Of a DNA stretch of 26,672 bases, positions 1 to 8,069 are shown piece after piece (positions within the stretch are counted from its first letter, which is position 1; every line of letters begins with the position of its first letter). The notes under the pieces are model-generated. The model worked only from the letters and a program-made list of their open reading frames with translations. It was not told the DNA's origin and did not search any database. Origin of the DNA: Methylococcaceae bacterium (GTDB lineage: Bacteria > Pseudomonadota > Gammaproteobacteria > Methylococcales > Methylomonadaceae); the NCBI GenBank assembly GCA_005779525.1, contig SXIZ01000242.1:1-26672 (forward strand), in the 5' to 3' direction. Made by a program: the position numbers and the translations under genes.

Positions 1-123
1 CAAGCAGAACTTATTTCAATTGCAGGGAATTATAAAGTTAGCGATGACTTAGATAAATCCATGCAGCATAAGCCAGTGCAAATATACCTGCAAGATCACG
101 CACTGATTATTAAAGAACTATAA
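1..123 (+). CDS. minC: Septum site-determining protein MinC, 3' end only
   Basis: The window opens inside a reading frame that gives 40 residues and ends in TAA. The visible residues (starting QAELISIAGNY, ending HALIIKEL) fit the extreme C-terminus of MinC, the right-handed beta-helix domain that dimerises and binds MinD, plus the short tail after it. MinC inhibits FtsZ polymerisation away from midcell. The call rests on this C-terminal resemblance and on minD and minE following directly on the same strand, the usual minC-minD-minE order. The 5' part lies outside the window. The gap to minD is 24 bases, so the genes are probably co-transcribed. Confidence 0.9.
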   Translation, partial: QAELISIAGNYKVSDDLDKSMQHKPVQIYLQDHALIIKEL

Positions 124-147
124 ACCACCGAATTAGAGGATAAAGCA

Positions 148-960
148 TTGAGTAGAATCATCGTTGTAACATCAGGCAAGGGCGGAGTTGGCAAAACCAC
201 GACAAGTGCTGCAATCGCTATGGGACTTGCGAAAAAAGGTTACAAAACCGCAGTGATCGATTTTGATGTTGGTTTGCGTAATCTTGACTTAATCATGGGG
301 TGCGAGCGACGGGTCATTTATGATCTCGTCAATGTTATCAATAATGAAGCCGTTTTAAACCAAGCATTAATTAAAGATAAACGTTGCGATCAACTCTATA
401 TCTTACCCGCCTCCCAAACTCGCGATAAAGACGCACTTACCCAAGAAGGCATAGAACGTATTTTGCAAGACTTATCGAAGGATTTCGATTATATAGTCTG
501 CGACTCGCCAGCGGGTATCGAGAAGGGTGCGCATTTGGCTATGTATTTTGCTGACGATGCCTTTGTGGTCACCAACCCAGAGGTCTCCTCTGTTCGAGAT
601 TCTGATCGGATGTTGGGTTTGCTATCTAGTAAATCCAAACGCGCAGAAAACAATCAAGAACCTATTAAAGAATATTTATTACTTACTCGCTATTCGCCTG
701 AACGAGTCAAACTCGGTGAAATGTTAAGCGTTGAGGATGTCCAAGAAATTTTGTCGCTCAATCTTCTAGGTGTCATTCCAGAATCTAAATCAGTTTTGAA
801 TGCATCTAATGCTGGTGTCCCTGTCATTCTTGACGAAAAAAGTGATGCGGGCCAAGCCTATGCTGACATTGTTGACCGATATTTGGGCATAGATAAACCG
901 CACCGTTTTATTGAGGAAGAGAAAAAAGGCTTGTTTAGCAAGTTATTCAGGAGCAAATAA
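148..960 (+). CDS. minD: Septum site-determining ATPase MinD
   Basis: MinD is the membrane-cycling ParA/MinD-family ATPase that recruits MinC to the membrane and is displaced by MinE, producing pole-to-pole oscillation. The 270-residue product matches the usual length. A deviant Walker A motif (SGKGGVGKTTT) lies near residues 9-19, and the DFDVGLRNLD and CDSPAGIE segments are typical. The C-terminus (KKGLFSKLFRSK) is the amphipathic membrane-targeting helix. The start is a TTG, supported by a GAGGA ribosome-binding site 7 bases upstream and by homologous N-termini (SRIIVVTSGKGG). The stop codon shares one base with the minE start, indicating translational coupling. Confidence 0.97.
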   Translation: MSRIIVVTSGKGGVGKTTTSAAIAMGLAKKGYKTAVIDFDVGLRNLDLIMGCERRVIYDLVNVINNEAVLNQALIKDKRCDQLYILPASQTRDKDALTQEGIERILQDLSKDFDYIVCDSPAGIEKGAHLAMYFADDAFVVTNPEVSSVRDSDRMLGLLSSKSKRAENNQEPIKEYLLLTRYSPERVKLGEMLSVEDVQEILSLNLLGVIPESKSVLNASNAGVPVILDEKSDAGQAYADIVDRYLGIDKPHRFIEEEKKGLFSKLFRSK

Positions 961-1241
961 TGTTAAGCCTTCTTGATTATTTTCGTTCTTCTCAACGGGG
1001 TAGCGCTTCGATAGCCAAAGAGCGTTTACAGATTTTGGTAGCTCATGAACGAAGCGCGAAGCACAAATCCCGTCCTTCGTATCTTCCTCAATTGCAACAA
1101 GAATTACTCCAAGTAATCCAAAAATACATTAAAGTTGATCTGGATGCGATTTCGGTCAATTTCGAGCAGGATGAAGACCAAGAAACTTTGGAAGTCAATA
1201 TCGTATTACCAGATGAACATGCGAAAACCCCTTCAACTTAA
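960..1241 (+). CDS. minE: Cell division topological specificity factor MinE
   Basis: MinE stimulates the MinD ATPase and forms the ring that restricts MinCD to the poles. The 93-residue product has the family layout. A short membrane-binding N-terminus (MLSLLDYFRSS) is followed by the MinD-contact helix (AKERLQILVAHERS, about residues 19-32). The C-terminal topological-specificity domain contains LQQELLQVIQKYIKV and an alternating beta-strand region ending near EVNIVLP. The ATG overlaps the last base of the minD stop. Length and gene order are normal. Confidence 0.97.
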   Translation: MLSLLDYFRSSQRGSASIAKERLQILVAHERSAKHKSRPSYLPQLQQELLQVIQKYIKVDLDAISVNFEQDEDQETLEVNIVLPDEHAKTPST

Positions 1242-1259
1242 ATCTAAAAGGTAACCACT

Positions 1260-1457
1260 ATGAATGAAGAAATCGGCAATATCGCTGGAGAAATTTGGAA
1301 ATTTCTAAATGAAAATGGCCCTGCCAGCGTGAACAAAATCACGACTGAAACGGGCATTGGTCGCAATGAAATCCATCGCGCATTAGGCTGGCTAGCGAGA
1401 GAGGAGAAAGTGAGTTTTGAAACCAACGGTCGCACCGAAACCATATCACTAGTTTAA
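1260..1457 (+). CDS. Small winged helix-turn-helix protein (DUF2582-like)
   Basis: This 65-residue protein starts 18 bases after minE, with an AAAGG ribosome-binding site about 9 bases before the ATG. The sequence reads as one winged-helix domain: a first helix (IAGEIWKFLNEN), the helix-turn-helix SVNKITTETGIGRNEIHRAL at about residues 23-42, and a beta wing (VSFETNGRTETISL). It resembles the small winged-helix proteins of the DUF2582 family, from memory of the family and not from a search. Such proteins are usually annotated only as wHTH domain proteins. The tight spacing suggests co-transcription with minCDE, but no target or function can be inferred. Apart from the wHTH nothing else fits in 65 residues, so it has no effector domain. 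Confidence 0.8.
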   Translation: MNEEIGNIAGEIWKFLNENGPASVNKITTETGIGRNEIHRALGWLAREEKVSFETNGRTETISLV

Positions 1458-1464
1458 CTGAGTT

Positions 1465-1497
1465 GTGCATGATATTGCGTTAGGCTATATCATGCAC
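1465..1497. terminator. Inverted repeat between convergent genes, possible terminator
   Basis: An 11-bp perfect stem (GTGCATGATAT at 1465-1475, its complement at 1487-1497) encloses an 11-base loop. It lies in the 49 bases between the end of the min/wHTH operon and the end of the convergent glycosyltransferase gene, where a bidirectional terminator is expected. No clear T-run follows on either strand and the stem is AT-rich, so intrinsic termination would be weak. Confidence 0.5.
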
Positions 1498-1506
1498 GCC
1501 CTATAG

Positions 1507-3186
1507 TTAAATATCCAAACCCATATCGCGGCTATTCTGAGCCAAATTGCTATTATAGTATGGGTCCCCAGCCTCAAAATATCCATGCCAGCGGTTATGA
1601 AAATACACAAAATCTTCACTGGTTTCATCGATTTGCCAAACATCATCCTGTTGACGCACAAATTGGCACTGCGGCACAATTGCACTTCGCCCACCTAGCG
1701 CTTGAGCTCGTAATGCAAAATCCAGCAAAGCATGTGGTCCCTGTAAATTTGGGTCAAATCCTTGTAATTTCTCCCACCACGATCGCTTAAATATCACACA
1801 CTCTGGATGGGGTGCCGAAATATTTCTAACGATTTGCGAGACTCCCATATACCCGGGTTCTGACTCAGGGAAGCCCTGATACACAGGCACTAGACTAGTA
1901 TCCTGATTATAGTAAATTCCGACATACTCCAACAAACCCGACGCAGTCACTATTTTTCCACTCACCATTGCAAGTTCATCGAAATGCAGCAACCATGCGG
2001 CTAAACGCGTTAGAGTCGATTCGTCTTTTGCGAGCAAACCAGTACTTATAATGGCAATATACTGCTGCTCAGGTTGATGTTCTGCAATCAAATGACTTAC
2101 AAACCTTGCATAATCAACGGCCAAAAGCTCCTTATGCAAAGCAAGAATTTGAATAGTGTTAGCTTCTGGAGTCGTTAAATCTAATTGATAAGTACCTCGC
2201 CAGAACCCTGGAATTTCTTGCGCACCCCCTGAAATACCTCGGCGCTGCAGCGCAGCATTTAATGCCGCAGCCCCCGCTTGAAAAGCATAATCTTTGGCAT
2301 TTACATTCAAGGCAACTGAGGCAGGATGCTGTCGCCAGTGATACAAAATTTTAGGAATATGCGCTACTTGCGGATGCAATTCTGCGGCGCGCAAGATCAA
2401 ATCATAGTCCTGAGATCCATCAAACTCTGAACGCAAGCCACCCAAGTCCAGCAACATTTGACGTCGATAAGCCATCAAATGAAAAATATAATTTCCTGAC
2501 AGCAAGGTTTCGGGCGACCAATTCGGCTTAAATAAATGCAGGTAGCGCTCACCCTGTTCAGATATCATGTCCCGATCAGAATAAATAATATCAAGCTCGG
2601 GATGAGCTTGTAGCTCAGCCGCAATTAGGGCTAGGGCTTGTAAATCAAGGCGATCATCATGATCTAAAAACACCACAAAATCACCCGTTGCTTGTGCAAT
2701 TCCAAGATTAGTGGCCTTAGAAATTCCAAGCGAGCTTTGCCCAAAAATCACCTGTATCCTTGGATCTTTACATACGCCAGACGCAAGCAACTGTTTAGTA
2801 TCAACGCGACTGGAACCATCATCCACTAGAATCCATTGCCAATACGGATAACACTGCATACGCATAGACAAAATACACTCATACAATATGGCTGGCTCAG
2901 TATTATAGACTGGCGTCACCACACTAATTTTGGGCGGGTTAACCCTTAGCTTACATGCAGAATAGCTTAACTCCCAGTGCGTTAAAGTTTGCCAAGCGTG
3001 TATGGACAACCATTTTTGATACTCTTCCCAATGACTGGAGTTCCACGTCTGCAATAACGTATCCGTGGGCTTAATGACAGGATAAAACGCTAAGCAACGC
3101 CAACTGGGTAAAATGGACAATAATTTATTAGGCAGAAAAGACCAACATTTTCGATATGCACGTCTAAGTAAAGATTCGGTGCGCAT
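1507..3186 (-). CDS. Family 2 glycosyltransferase, two-domain (O-antigen/polysaccharide type)
   Basis: The 559-residue protein has an N-terminal extension of about 85 residues followed by a GT-A domain. Visible motifs are ISVVTPVYNT (about 87-96), the nucleotide-binding VDDGS (121-125) and a DHDD metal-binding motif (175-178). The acceptor-side segment contains SGNYIFHLMAYRR and a DYDLILRAAE stretch. The C-terminal 220 residues look like a second, degenerate GT-A-like domain ending in a DPYYNSNL motif. This ending is common in rhamnosyl- or other hexosyltransferases of O-antigen and surface-polysaccharide assembly. No membrane segment is evident, so it is probably cytoplasmic or peripheral. 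The gene stands alone, without sugar-nucleotide or other polysaccharide genes in view, so donor and acceptor cannot be stated. No strong ribosome-binding site precedes the ATG. Confidence 0.85.
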   Translation of the reverse strand: MRTESLLRRAYRKCWSFLPNKLLSILPSWRCLAFYPVIKPTDTLLQTWNSSHWEEYQKWLSIHAWQTLTHWELSYSACKLRVNPPKISVVTPVYNTEPAILYECILSMRMQCYPYWQWILVDDGSSRVDTKQLLASGVCKDPRIQVIFGQSSLGISKATNLGIAQATGDFVVFLDHDDRLDLQALALIAAELQAHPELDIIYSDRDMISEQGERYLHLFKPNWSPETLLSGNYIFHLMAYRRQMLLDLGGLRSEFDGSQDYDLILRAAELHPQVAHIPKILYHWRQHPASVALNVNAKDYAFQAGAAALNAALQRRGISGGAQEIPGFWRGTYQLDLTTPEANTIQILALHKELLAVDYARFVSHLIAEHQPEQQYIAIISTGLLAKDESTLTRLAAWLLHFDELAMVSGKIVTASGLLEYVGIYYNQDTSLVPVYQGFPESEPGYMGVSQIVRNISAPHPECVIFKRSWWEKLQGFDPNLQGPHALLDFALRAQALGGRSAIVPQCQFVRQQDDVWQIDETSEDFVYFHNRWHGYFEAGDPYYNSNLAQNSRDMGLDI

Positions 3187-3408
3187 ATTTAAATGTAATT
3201 CATGAGTTGTATTAAATTGCGAAGATATTCGTGAACATTAAAGTGAAAATAAATTAAATTTTTCATAATCAAGTAGTACCCAATAGTGCCTACCTCACCC
3301 CAACTCTTTTCAGGAGAGAGTCGTAAAAGTTAAAATGTAGGTTGGGTTAACCAACCTACCCACTGTTTCTAAGAAACTATATACTCTCAGAAAATGCAGC
3401 ATTAAGCT
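3187..3408. other. Non-coding stretch with degenerate palindromic (REP-like) repeats
   Basis: These 222 bases separate the glycosyltransferase start from the gspD stop and contain no credible gene. The left part is AT-rich and probably holds the glycosyltransferase promoter, although no clear -35/-10 pair stands out. The segment at about 3293-3322 resembles a decayed form of the CCTCACCCCAACCCTCTCC type of dispersed palindrome (ACTCT...AGAGT core). A perfect hairpin follows at 3337-3359. Confidence 0.5.
3337..3359. repeat. Perfect hairpin, REP-like palindrome downstream of gspD
   Basis: A 9-bp perfect stem (GTAGGTTGG and CCAACCTAC) encloses a 5-base loop, about 50 bases beyond the gspD stop. 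It could act as a weak terminator for the T2SS operon, but it also resembles the GTAGGTTGGGTTA family of dispersed palindromes seen in many bacterial genomes. No T-run follows on the minus strand. Confidence 0.5.
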
Positions 3409-5622
3409 TTATTTGAGAATAGACGGAAAATTTGAAGCTGGTTTTGCTTTGGGTAAATCATAATAAATACCACTTAAATTCCGTTTAAACTCTTCCGTCA
3501 CTTTACGTGCATCGTATTTATTCTCTACCACTCTCGGCGTCAGTAATACGACTAACTCGTCACGCGCTTTGTTTCTAGCGGTACTGCTAAAGAGGCTACC
3601 GATACCAGGAATATCCTTTAAAAACGGAATACCGGTATTATTCGCTGAATTAGATTCTGCAATTAACCCTCCGAGCACTACAGTTTCACCACTGACTACG
3701 GCAACAGAACTGACGATCTGGCGTTGCAGAATTGTCGGTGTCGACGGTAAAACCCCGGCATCGTTTTTCAGCGCATCATCCACTTTTTGGTCTATATCCA
3801 TGATCACGATACCGTTGGCATTGACGCGCGGCGTTACTTTTAAGGTGACCCCAGTTTCAATTTGCTGCGTATTGGTCACAGGTACAGAACCAGTCAAAGA
3901 TGAGGTCCCTACCGCCGAAATTCCTGATTGAAAAGGAACTTTATCCCCAACATGGATTGATGCCTCATGGTTATTTAAAACCATCAAAGAAGGTGAAGAA
4001 AGTACATTTAAATCAGCTTTCTTTGCCAAAGCGTTTAAGATTAAACGCGGTGAGCCCGAAGAATTTAAAAACCCGTAGGAAAAACCTCCAGATGCAGCAG
4101 CAGCGGCGGAAGATATTAAGTCTCCAGTTAAACCACTGGCTAAACCTCCGACACCGCTGTAGGTATCGTTAATTTGATTATCGAATAGCCACTTAACACC
4201 ATATTGCAAATCGTTATTTAATTTTACCGCGACTATGGTTGCATCCACCAACACTTGCAGCGGCATCACATCCAACTGTTGCACAATTTTTTTAATTAAA
4301 CGTAACTGCTGTGGCTTGGCAGAAATAATCAATGCGTTATTTGATTGATCAGCAATTACCTGCGCTCCTGCAAATTCACTATCTGGATTGGCTTGCGATC
4401 CGGAAGATTTGTTAGCTACTTGCGTCGGTTGATTCGGCGTAGGTGTTGTTGGCTTATTGGTCAAGGTTGAGCTTTGCGAGCCGGGAGCTGTTGACAATTG
4501 TGCTGATTTAGGCGTAGTTGGCGTGGTGGGTGTTCCAGTAAAAATCGAACTTAGAGTATCAGCGAGTTCTGTCGCTACCACATGTTGTACCCGGTAAACC
4601 ACAACGCCGCCATCCGCGCTTGTTGGACTGGGTTTATCTAAACGTTCGACCCAAGTCTTAGCTTCTTCGATATATTCAGCTTGCTGCGAAACAATTAATA
4701 CTGCATTCAGATGCTTAATGGGCACAAATTTAATCATATTGGCCAAGGGCATTTTTTCTTCCTTACTGAAAATTTGCTCCAACTGGGTGACCGTTTCCGT
4801 CAAGTCCACATTCTCCAGAGGGTATAAACCAAACGACATACCACTCATATAATTGACATCAAAGGTTTTGATAATCTCTAGAATGCGTTCAACTTCATAA
4901 CTGCTCCCCGACACCATCAGGATATTCCGTGCAGGATCACTACGGACAACCGATTTTTCAGGCACTAACGGCGTTAAAATATCCATCATATCCAAGGCGC
5001 CTACGAATTGCAGCGGCACAATTTTGGTTTGGTAGCCTGGCATCAATGCTCTACCAGACTTACCTACAGTTGGAATACCACTGGACTGTAAGGCTTTAGC
5101 ATTCGGTTCAATTCGATATACGCCATCACTTTTCACTAGCGCGACATCATTCATGCGTAACAACATTTCGAGTGTCGGTAACAATTCAGCTTTAGTTAAC
5201 GGCTGGGTGGTTTGTAACGTCACTTTGCCACTAATTGCTGGATTTAACACATAGTTTTCACCCAGCATATCACTCAAGATAATTTTACTGACTTCCCCTA
5301 AATCAGCATCGTCAAAGTTGAGTGAAAACTTACCCTCTGGGGCTTTACCCGTACTTTGGGTATTGATATTAGGATCAATAAAGCGCCCGGTACCTTTAAA
5401 CTGTTGACTAGTCACTTTAGTGGACGGTTTTTTATCATCCTGATTTTTCAACTGGGTAAACTGCACATCCGTTGGCCCAGTTTTTTTATCTGTGTCATTC
5501 TGGACCACATTCAATGGAATTTTAGTATTTACACTAGGTGCTAAAAATTCACATCCAGTCGTCAATAAGCTACATGCCACAATGGCGCTTTGAAGAGTTC
5601 GAGTTTTAAATAATGTTTTCAT
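3409..5622 (-). CDS. gspD: Type II secretion outer-membrane secretin GspD (XpsD type)
   Basis: GspD forms the multimeric outer-membrane channel through which folded exoproteins leave the periplasm. The 737-residue protein starts with a signal peptide ending LLTTGC (Cys24), a probable lipobox although Thr at -3 is not ideal; a lipidated secretin would match the xps system. Periplasmic N domains follow: an N0-type block from about residue 100 (FSLNFDDADLGEVSKII) and N1-N3 repeats with the VVRSDPARNILMVSGS type of motif. A Ser/Thr/Pro/Gln-rich loop of about 55 residues lies inside the last N domain (near 365-420). The C-terminal secretin domain carries VPFQSG and VTLKVTPRV and ends in ELVVLLTPRVV. 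It is the last gene of the operon, with a 4-nt ATGA overlap with the preceding gene. Confidence 0.96.
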   Translation of the reverse strand: MKTLFKTRTLQSAIVACSLLTTGCEFLAPSVNTKIPLNVVQNDTDKKTGPTDVQFTQLKNQDDKKPSTKVTSQQFKGTGRFIDPNINTQSTGKAPEGKFSLNFDDADLGEVSKIILSDMLGENYVLNPAISGKVTLQTTQPLTKAELLPTLEMLLRMNDVALVKSDGVYRIEPNAKALQSSGIPTVGKSGRALMPGYQTKIVPLQFVGALDMMDILTPLVPEKSVVRSDPARNILMVSGSSYEVERILEIIKTFDVNYMSGMSFGLYPLENVDLTETVTQLEQIFSKEEKMPLANMIKFVPIKHLNAVLIVSQQAEYIEEAKTWVERLDKPSPTSADGGVVVYRVQHVVATELADTLSSIFTGTPTTPTTPKSAQLSTAPGSQSSTLTNKPTTPTPNQPTQVANKSSGSQANPDSEFAGAQVIADQSNNALIISAKPQQLRLIKKIVQQLDVMPLQVLVDATIVAVKLNNDLQYGVKWLFDNQINDTYSGVGGLASGLTGDLISSAAAAASGGFSYGFLNSSGSPRLILNALAKKADLNVLSSPSLMVLNNHEASIHVGDKVPFQSGISAVGTSSLTGSVPVTNTQQIETGVTLKVTPRVNANGIVIMDIDQKVDDALKNDAGVLPSTPTILQRQIVSSVAVVSGETVVLGGLIAESNSANNTGIPFLKDIPGIGSLFSSTARNKARDELVVLLTPRVVENKYDARKVTEEFKRNLSGIYYDLPKAKPASNFPSILK

Positions 5623-6245
5623 CTTTTCGGTTGCGGAGGGGGCGGCGGTTGTATAGCAAAAGGATTAACTACTGCAGGCGGTGGAGGCGGTGGTGCAGTC
5701 GGTGGTAATTGTTTGGATTTAGCTTTGAGCAATAAGACTTCTTTAGTCTGATCATCTGCTTGCATCGTGACTTTATCGGTTTTAATCTCAATCAATTTCC
5801 AACCATTAACTTCATCACCTTTGGTTAATTTTTTAAATTTATCAGAATAGGTTGTCGCTTTTGGATTTTGGAACATGGCTCGAATCCCCTTGGGCGTGTC
5901 GAGAATCCCGGTTAATAACAAATCAAAATCCTCAACAGGCGGTTTAACTGCAACTGGAGCTGTAACGGCAGGAGCCGCCACTGTTTTCGCAATGGGACGT
6001 CGGCCTTCAAAAAAAATGGGGCGCTGCACAAATTCCGCATAAGCTTCAACAGGCTGTTGCACAAAGGGGTAAACGGGCACGGGTTGCATTTCAAACCCCG
6101 CTTTTTCGACGGTAAAAATATCGTGCATAATCTCATTACGTAAATTGTTGCCATACCACCATTCGCCCGCGAATAGCAGCAATAACATAAAACTTAAGGC
6201 CAGAAAAAACGCTGCTAATCTATATTCCCAACTTAACTGTGCCAT
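5619..6245 (-). CDS. gspN: GspC-like type II secretion protein (XpsN type)
   Basis: This 208-residue inner-membrane protein has one N-terminal membrane segment (about residues 11-30) and a periplasmic part. The periplasmic part includes a segment with FVQRPIFFEGRRP and a homology-region-like block LLLTGILDTPKGIRAMFQNP...LTKGDEVNGWKLIEI, as in GspC proteins. No PDZ domain is present. The tail is extremely proline-rich (PPTAPPPPPP, then PPPPPQPKR). In Xanthomonas the gene between xpsM and xpsD, xpsN, encodes such a GspC-like connector between inner-membrane platform and secretin; order and architecture both match here. The symbol gspN follows the xps convention and does not imply the unrelated GspN of enterobacteria. 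It starts 2 bases after gspM ends. Confidence 0.85.
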   Translation of the reverse strand: MAQLSWEYRLAAFFLALSFMLLLLFAGEWWYGNNLRNEIMHDIFTVEKAGFEMQPVPVYPFVQQPVEAYAEFVQRPIFFEGRRPIAKTVAAPAVTAPVAVKPPVEDFDLLLTGILDTPKGIRAMFQNPKATTYSDKFKKLTKGDEVNGWKLIEIKTDKVTMQADDQTKEVLLLKAKSKQLPPTAPPPPPPAVVNPFAIQPPPPPQPKR

Positions 6246-6247
6246 CG

Positions 6248-6829
6248 TTAAACTTTCCTCATATAGGTTGCAACCTGAACATTGACAGTGACTATGCCGT
6301 TATCCTCTAACTGCCCAGTATTAGGATTGCGTACCCCTCTTATAGGTCGGATATCCAGTTCTTCAATCAACATCAGTGGTTTTGCATTTTCAATTTGATA
6401 TAACATCGAACGTAACGTTTCTATATCGCACGAGAATCTCACATTCACCGCAATATGAATTAAGCCTTCAACTTCAGATTGGGCCAATACCTGAGTGCTT
6501 GCCAGTTCGCCGCCAGCGGTGACGATGATATTTTTAATAAAGGTTTGCAATTCGGCTTCGGCAAGTGCCGGGGTCTCTTGAGTATTAAAATAACCTAGAT
6601 TACTGATTTCATTTTTACTGGCTTCAACTTTTTGAAACACCTCGTCTCGACTATCAATCACGCGTGCATAGCGTTGAATACGAAATACTAATTCCTTGAT
6701 TTCCTGTTCATAACTGGATAATTTAGAATACCAAGGCCAAATCAGCATCACGATAATTAACAGCACCAAAGCCACTAACAAGCCTACAGCAATATATTGC
6801 TGTTGTAATTTACTTAGATTCTGGGGCAT
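6248..6829 (-). CDS. gspM: Type II secretion platform protein GspM
   Basis: The 193-residue protein has a short cytoplasmic N-terminus, one membrane segment (about residues 13-34, rich in Leu/Ile/Val), a coiled-coil-like stretch (YEQEIKELVFRIQRYARVIDSRDEV) and a small periplasmic ferredoxin-like domain. This is the GspM/PilO-type layout. GspM partners GspL in the inner-membrane platform. Its start lies 20 nt inside the end of gspL, implying translational coupling. Assignment rests on topology, domain order and position between gspL and gspN; GspM sequences are poorly conserved. Confidence 0.88.
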   Translation of the reverse strand: MPQNLSKLQQQYIAVGLLVALVLLIIVMLIWPWYSKLSSYEQEIKELVFRIQRYARVIDSRDEVFQKVEASKNEISNLGYFNTQETPALAEAELQTFIKNIIVTAGGELASTQVLAQSEVEGLIHIAVNVRFSCDIETLRSMLYQIENAKPLMLIEELDIRPIRGVRNPNTGQLEDNGIVTVNVQVATYMRKV

Positions 6830-7928
6830 TGTTGCTTACCGGTATAATTTCTGTTAATAATTGAAAACGTTCTTTTCCGGAGGTTCGATCCTGCGTCACG
6901 GGTGAAATAAAACGGGTATTGCGGAAACGTCCGGTTTTTTCCAGCGCGGCAATCAACGCCGATGCATTACCGGACTCGCCTAACAATTCCAACCCGGATG
7001 CGGTATAACGCAATTGCGAAAGCGAAGTATCATCTTTTAACTCCTTACTGAGTAAGTTAAAAATTTCCACTAGCGCAGGATTATTTCGCTTTTTCGTCAT
7101 CAACTGATTAGTAGCTTGATATAAGTAATCAATGCCACGTTTAGTATCTTCAACTTGCAGTGCTAATTTTTCAACTTTGTGCAAATGTGCTTTTAATTTA
7201 TCGATTCCTTGATAAGCCATCCAAAGCGGATGCAAAAACAAAATTAACAGCATCGTTACTAGAATACCCAGAGAACAATACATCACCACCTGTGGTTTTT
7301 TGCTTTTAAGGTGGCGCATTGCTTGCGGTAATAGATTGTAACGTTCTTTAGGCGCTAATAGCGGTATCGGTTGCTGTTCACAATCGGCGTAAGCTGGAGC
7401 AACTCCTAAGATCGCCAATTGCTCACAAATCTCGTCTAACACATGCCGTTGCACGACTAAAAGGGCAACCGAAATTTGTGCATTCACGGGTTTACCCAAT
7501 TTCACAACATCATAATAGACTTGCTGAGGGTTGAACGGCGTATAACGATCTAATTCGTAAGTTAGCATTTGCTGCAAATTGGTCGTCGCAATTTCAGGCA
7601 AACTGATAATTTTTTGCATGCCTAAAGCTGCGGGAATCCGAATCACTACCTCAGCATGACTATACATGGCATCGTTATCAATAATTGATCTTAAGCGCTT
7701 ACTCGCACTTTCATTCACTTCAAATTCGCCTAACAAGGTATTGATATTACGATAGCCAGAATTATTTTGATAAGTGACTAGCAGATTTTGCTCTTTAGGC
7801 TCAACAATCAAGAAGCCATTACTATGGTTAAATCCATCAATCACGCTTGCTGGCAAAAGTGAAACAAGTTCACCGGTCCACCATGACCAAAACGCGCCAA
7901 TGTTAATCTCTGTATCCAATTTCAGCAT
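6810..7928 (-). CDS. gspL: Type II secretion platform protein GspL (XpsL/PilN-like)
   Basis: GspL anchors the ATPase GspE to the inner membrane. The 372-residue protein has a cytoplasmic actin-like/PilM-type region (about residues 1-205, with RIPAALGMQKIISLPEIA and LQQMLTYELDRYTPF). A single membrane segment (about 215-240, VVMYCSLGILVTMLLILFL) is followed by a PilN-like periplasmic region beginning with a coiled coil (LKAHLHKVEKLALQVEDTK). The YELDRYTPF motif is typical of XpsL-type proteins. Unlike most genes of this operon it is separated from the gene before it, gspK, by 141 bases, so it may have its own promoter. No strong ribosome-binding site precedes the ATG. Confidence 0.9.
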   Translation of the reverse strand: MLKLDTEINIGAFWSWWTGELVSLLPASVIDGFNHSNGFLIVEPKEQNLLVTYQNNSGYRNINTLLGEFEVNESASKRLRSIIDNDAMYSHAEVVIRIPAALGMQKIISLPEIATTNLQQMLTYELDRYTPFNPQQVYYDVVKLGKPVNAQISVALLVVQRHVLDEICEQLAILGVAPAYADCEQQPIPLLAPKERYNLLPQAMRHLKSKKPQVVMYCSLGILVTMLLILFLHPLWMAYQGIDKLKAHLHKVEKLALQVEDTKRGIDYLYQATNQLMTKKRNNPALVEIFNLLSKELKDDTSLSQLRYTASGLELLGESGNASALIAALEKTGRFRNTRFISPVTQDRTSGKERFQLLTEIIPVSNNAPESK

Positions 7929-8069
7929 GAGTTAATCTGTACAATATTTGATTTAAATCATGATGCGTTAAGCGTCATGAACCTTAACCAGCAAACTGGT
8001 TATTTTATCCCCGATAAAGTAGCGGCATAGATTATTTAGGGTGACTGTGTGCAGCATCACGTGAATCAA
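7929..8069 (-). other. Intra-operon spacer between gspK and gspL with two small hairpins
   Basis: This 141-base spacer is one of the few sizeable gaps in an otherwise tightly packed operon. It holds an imperfect hairpin around CATGATGC...GCGTCATG (about 7959-7979) and a perfect 7-bp hairpin TAACCAG/CTGGTTA with a 4-base loop at 7985-8002. Neither is followed by a T-run on the minus strand, so processing, attenuation or a secondary promoter are all possible. No gene fits here. Confidence 0.4.
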
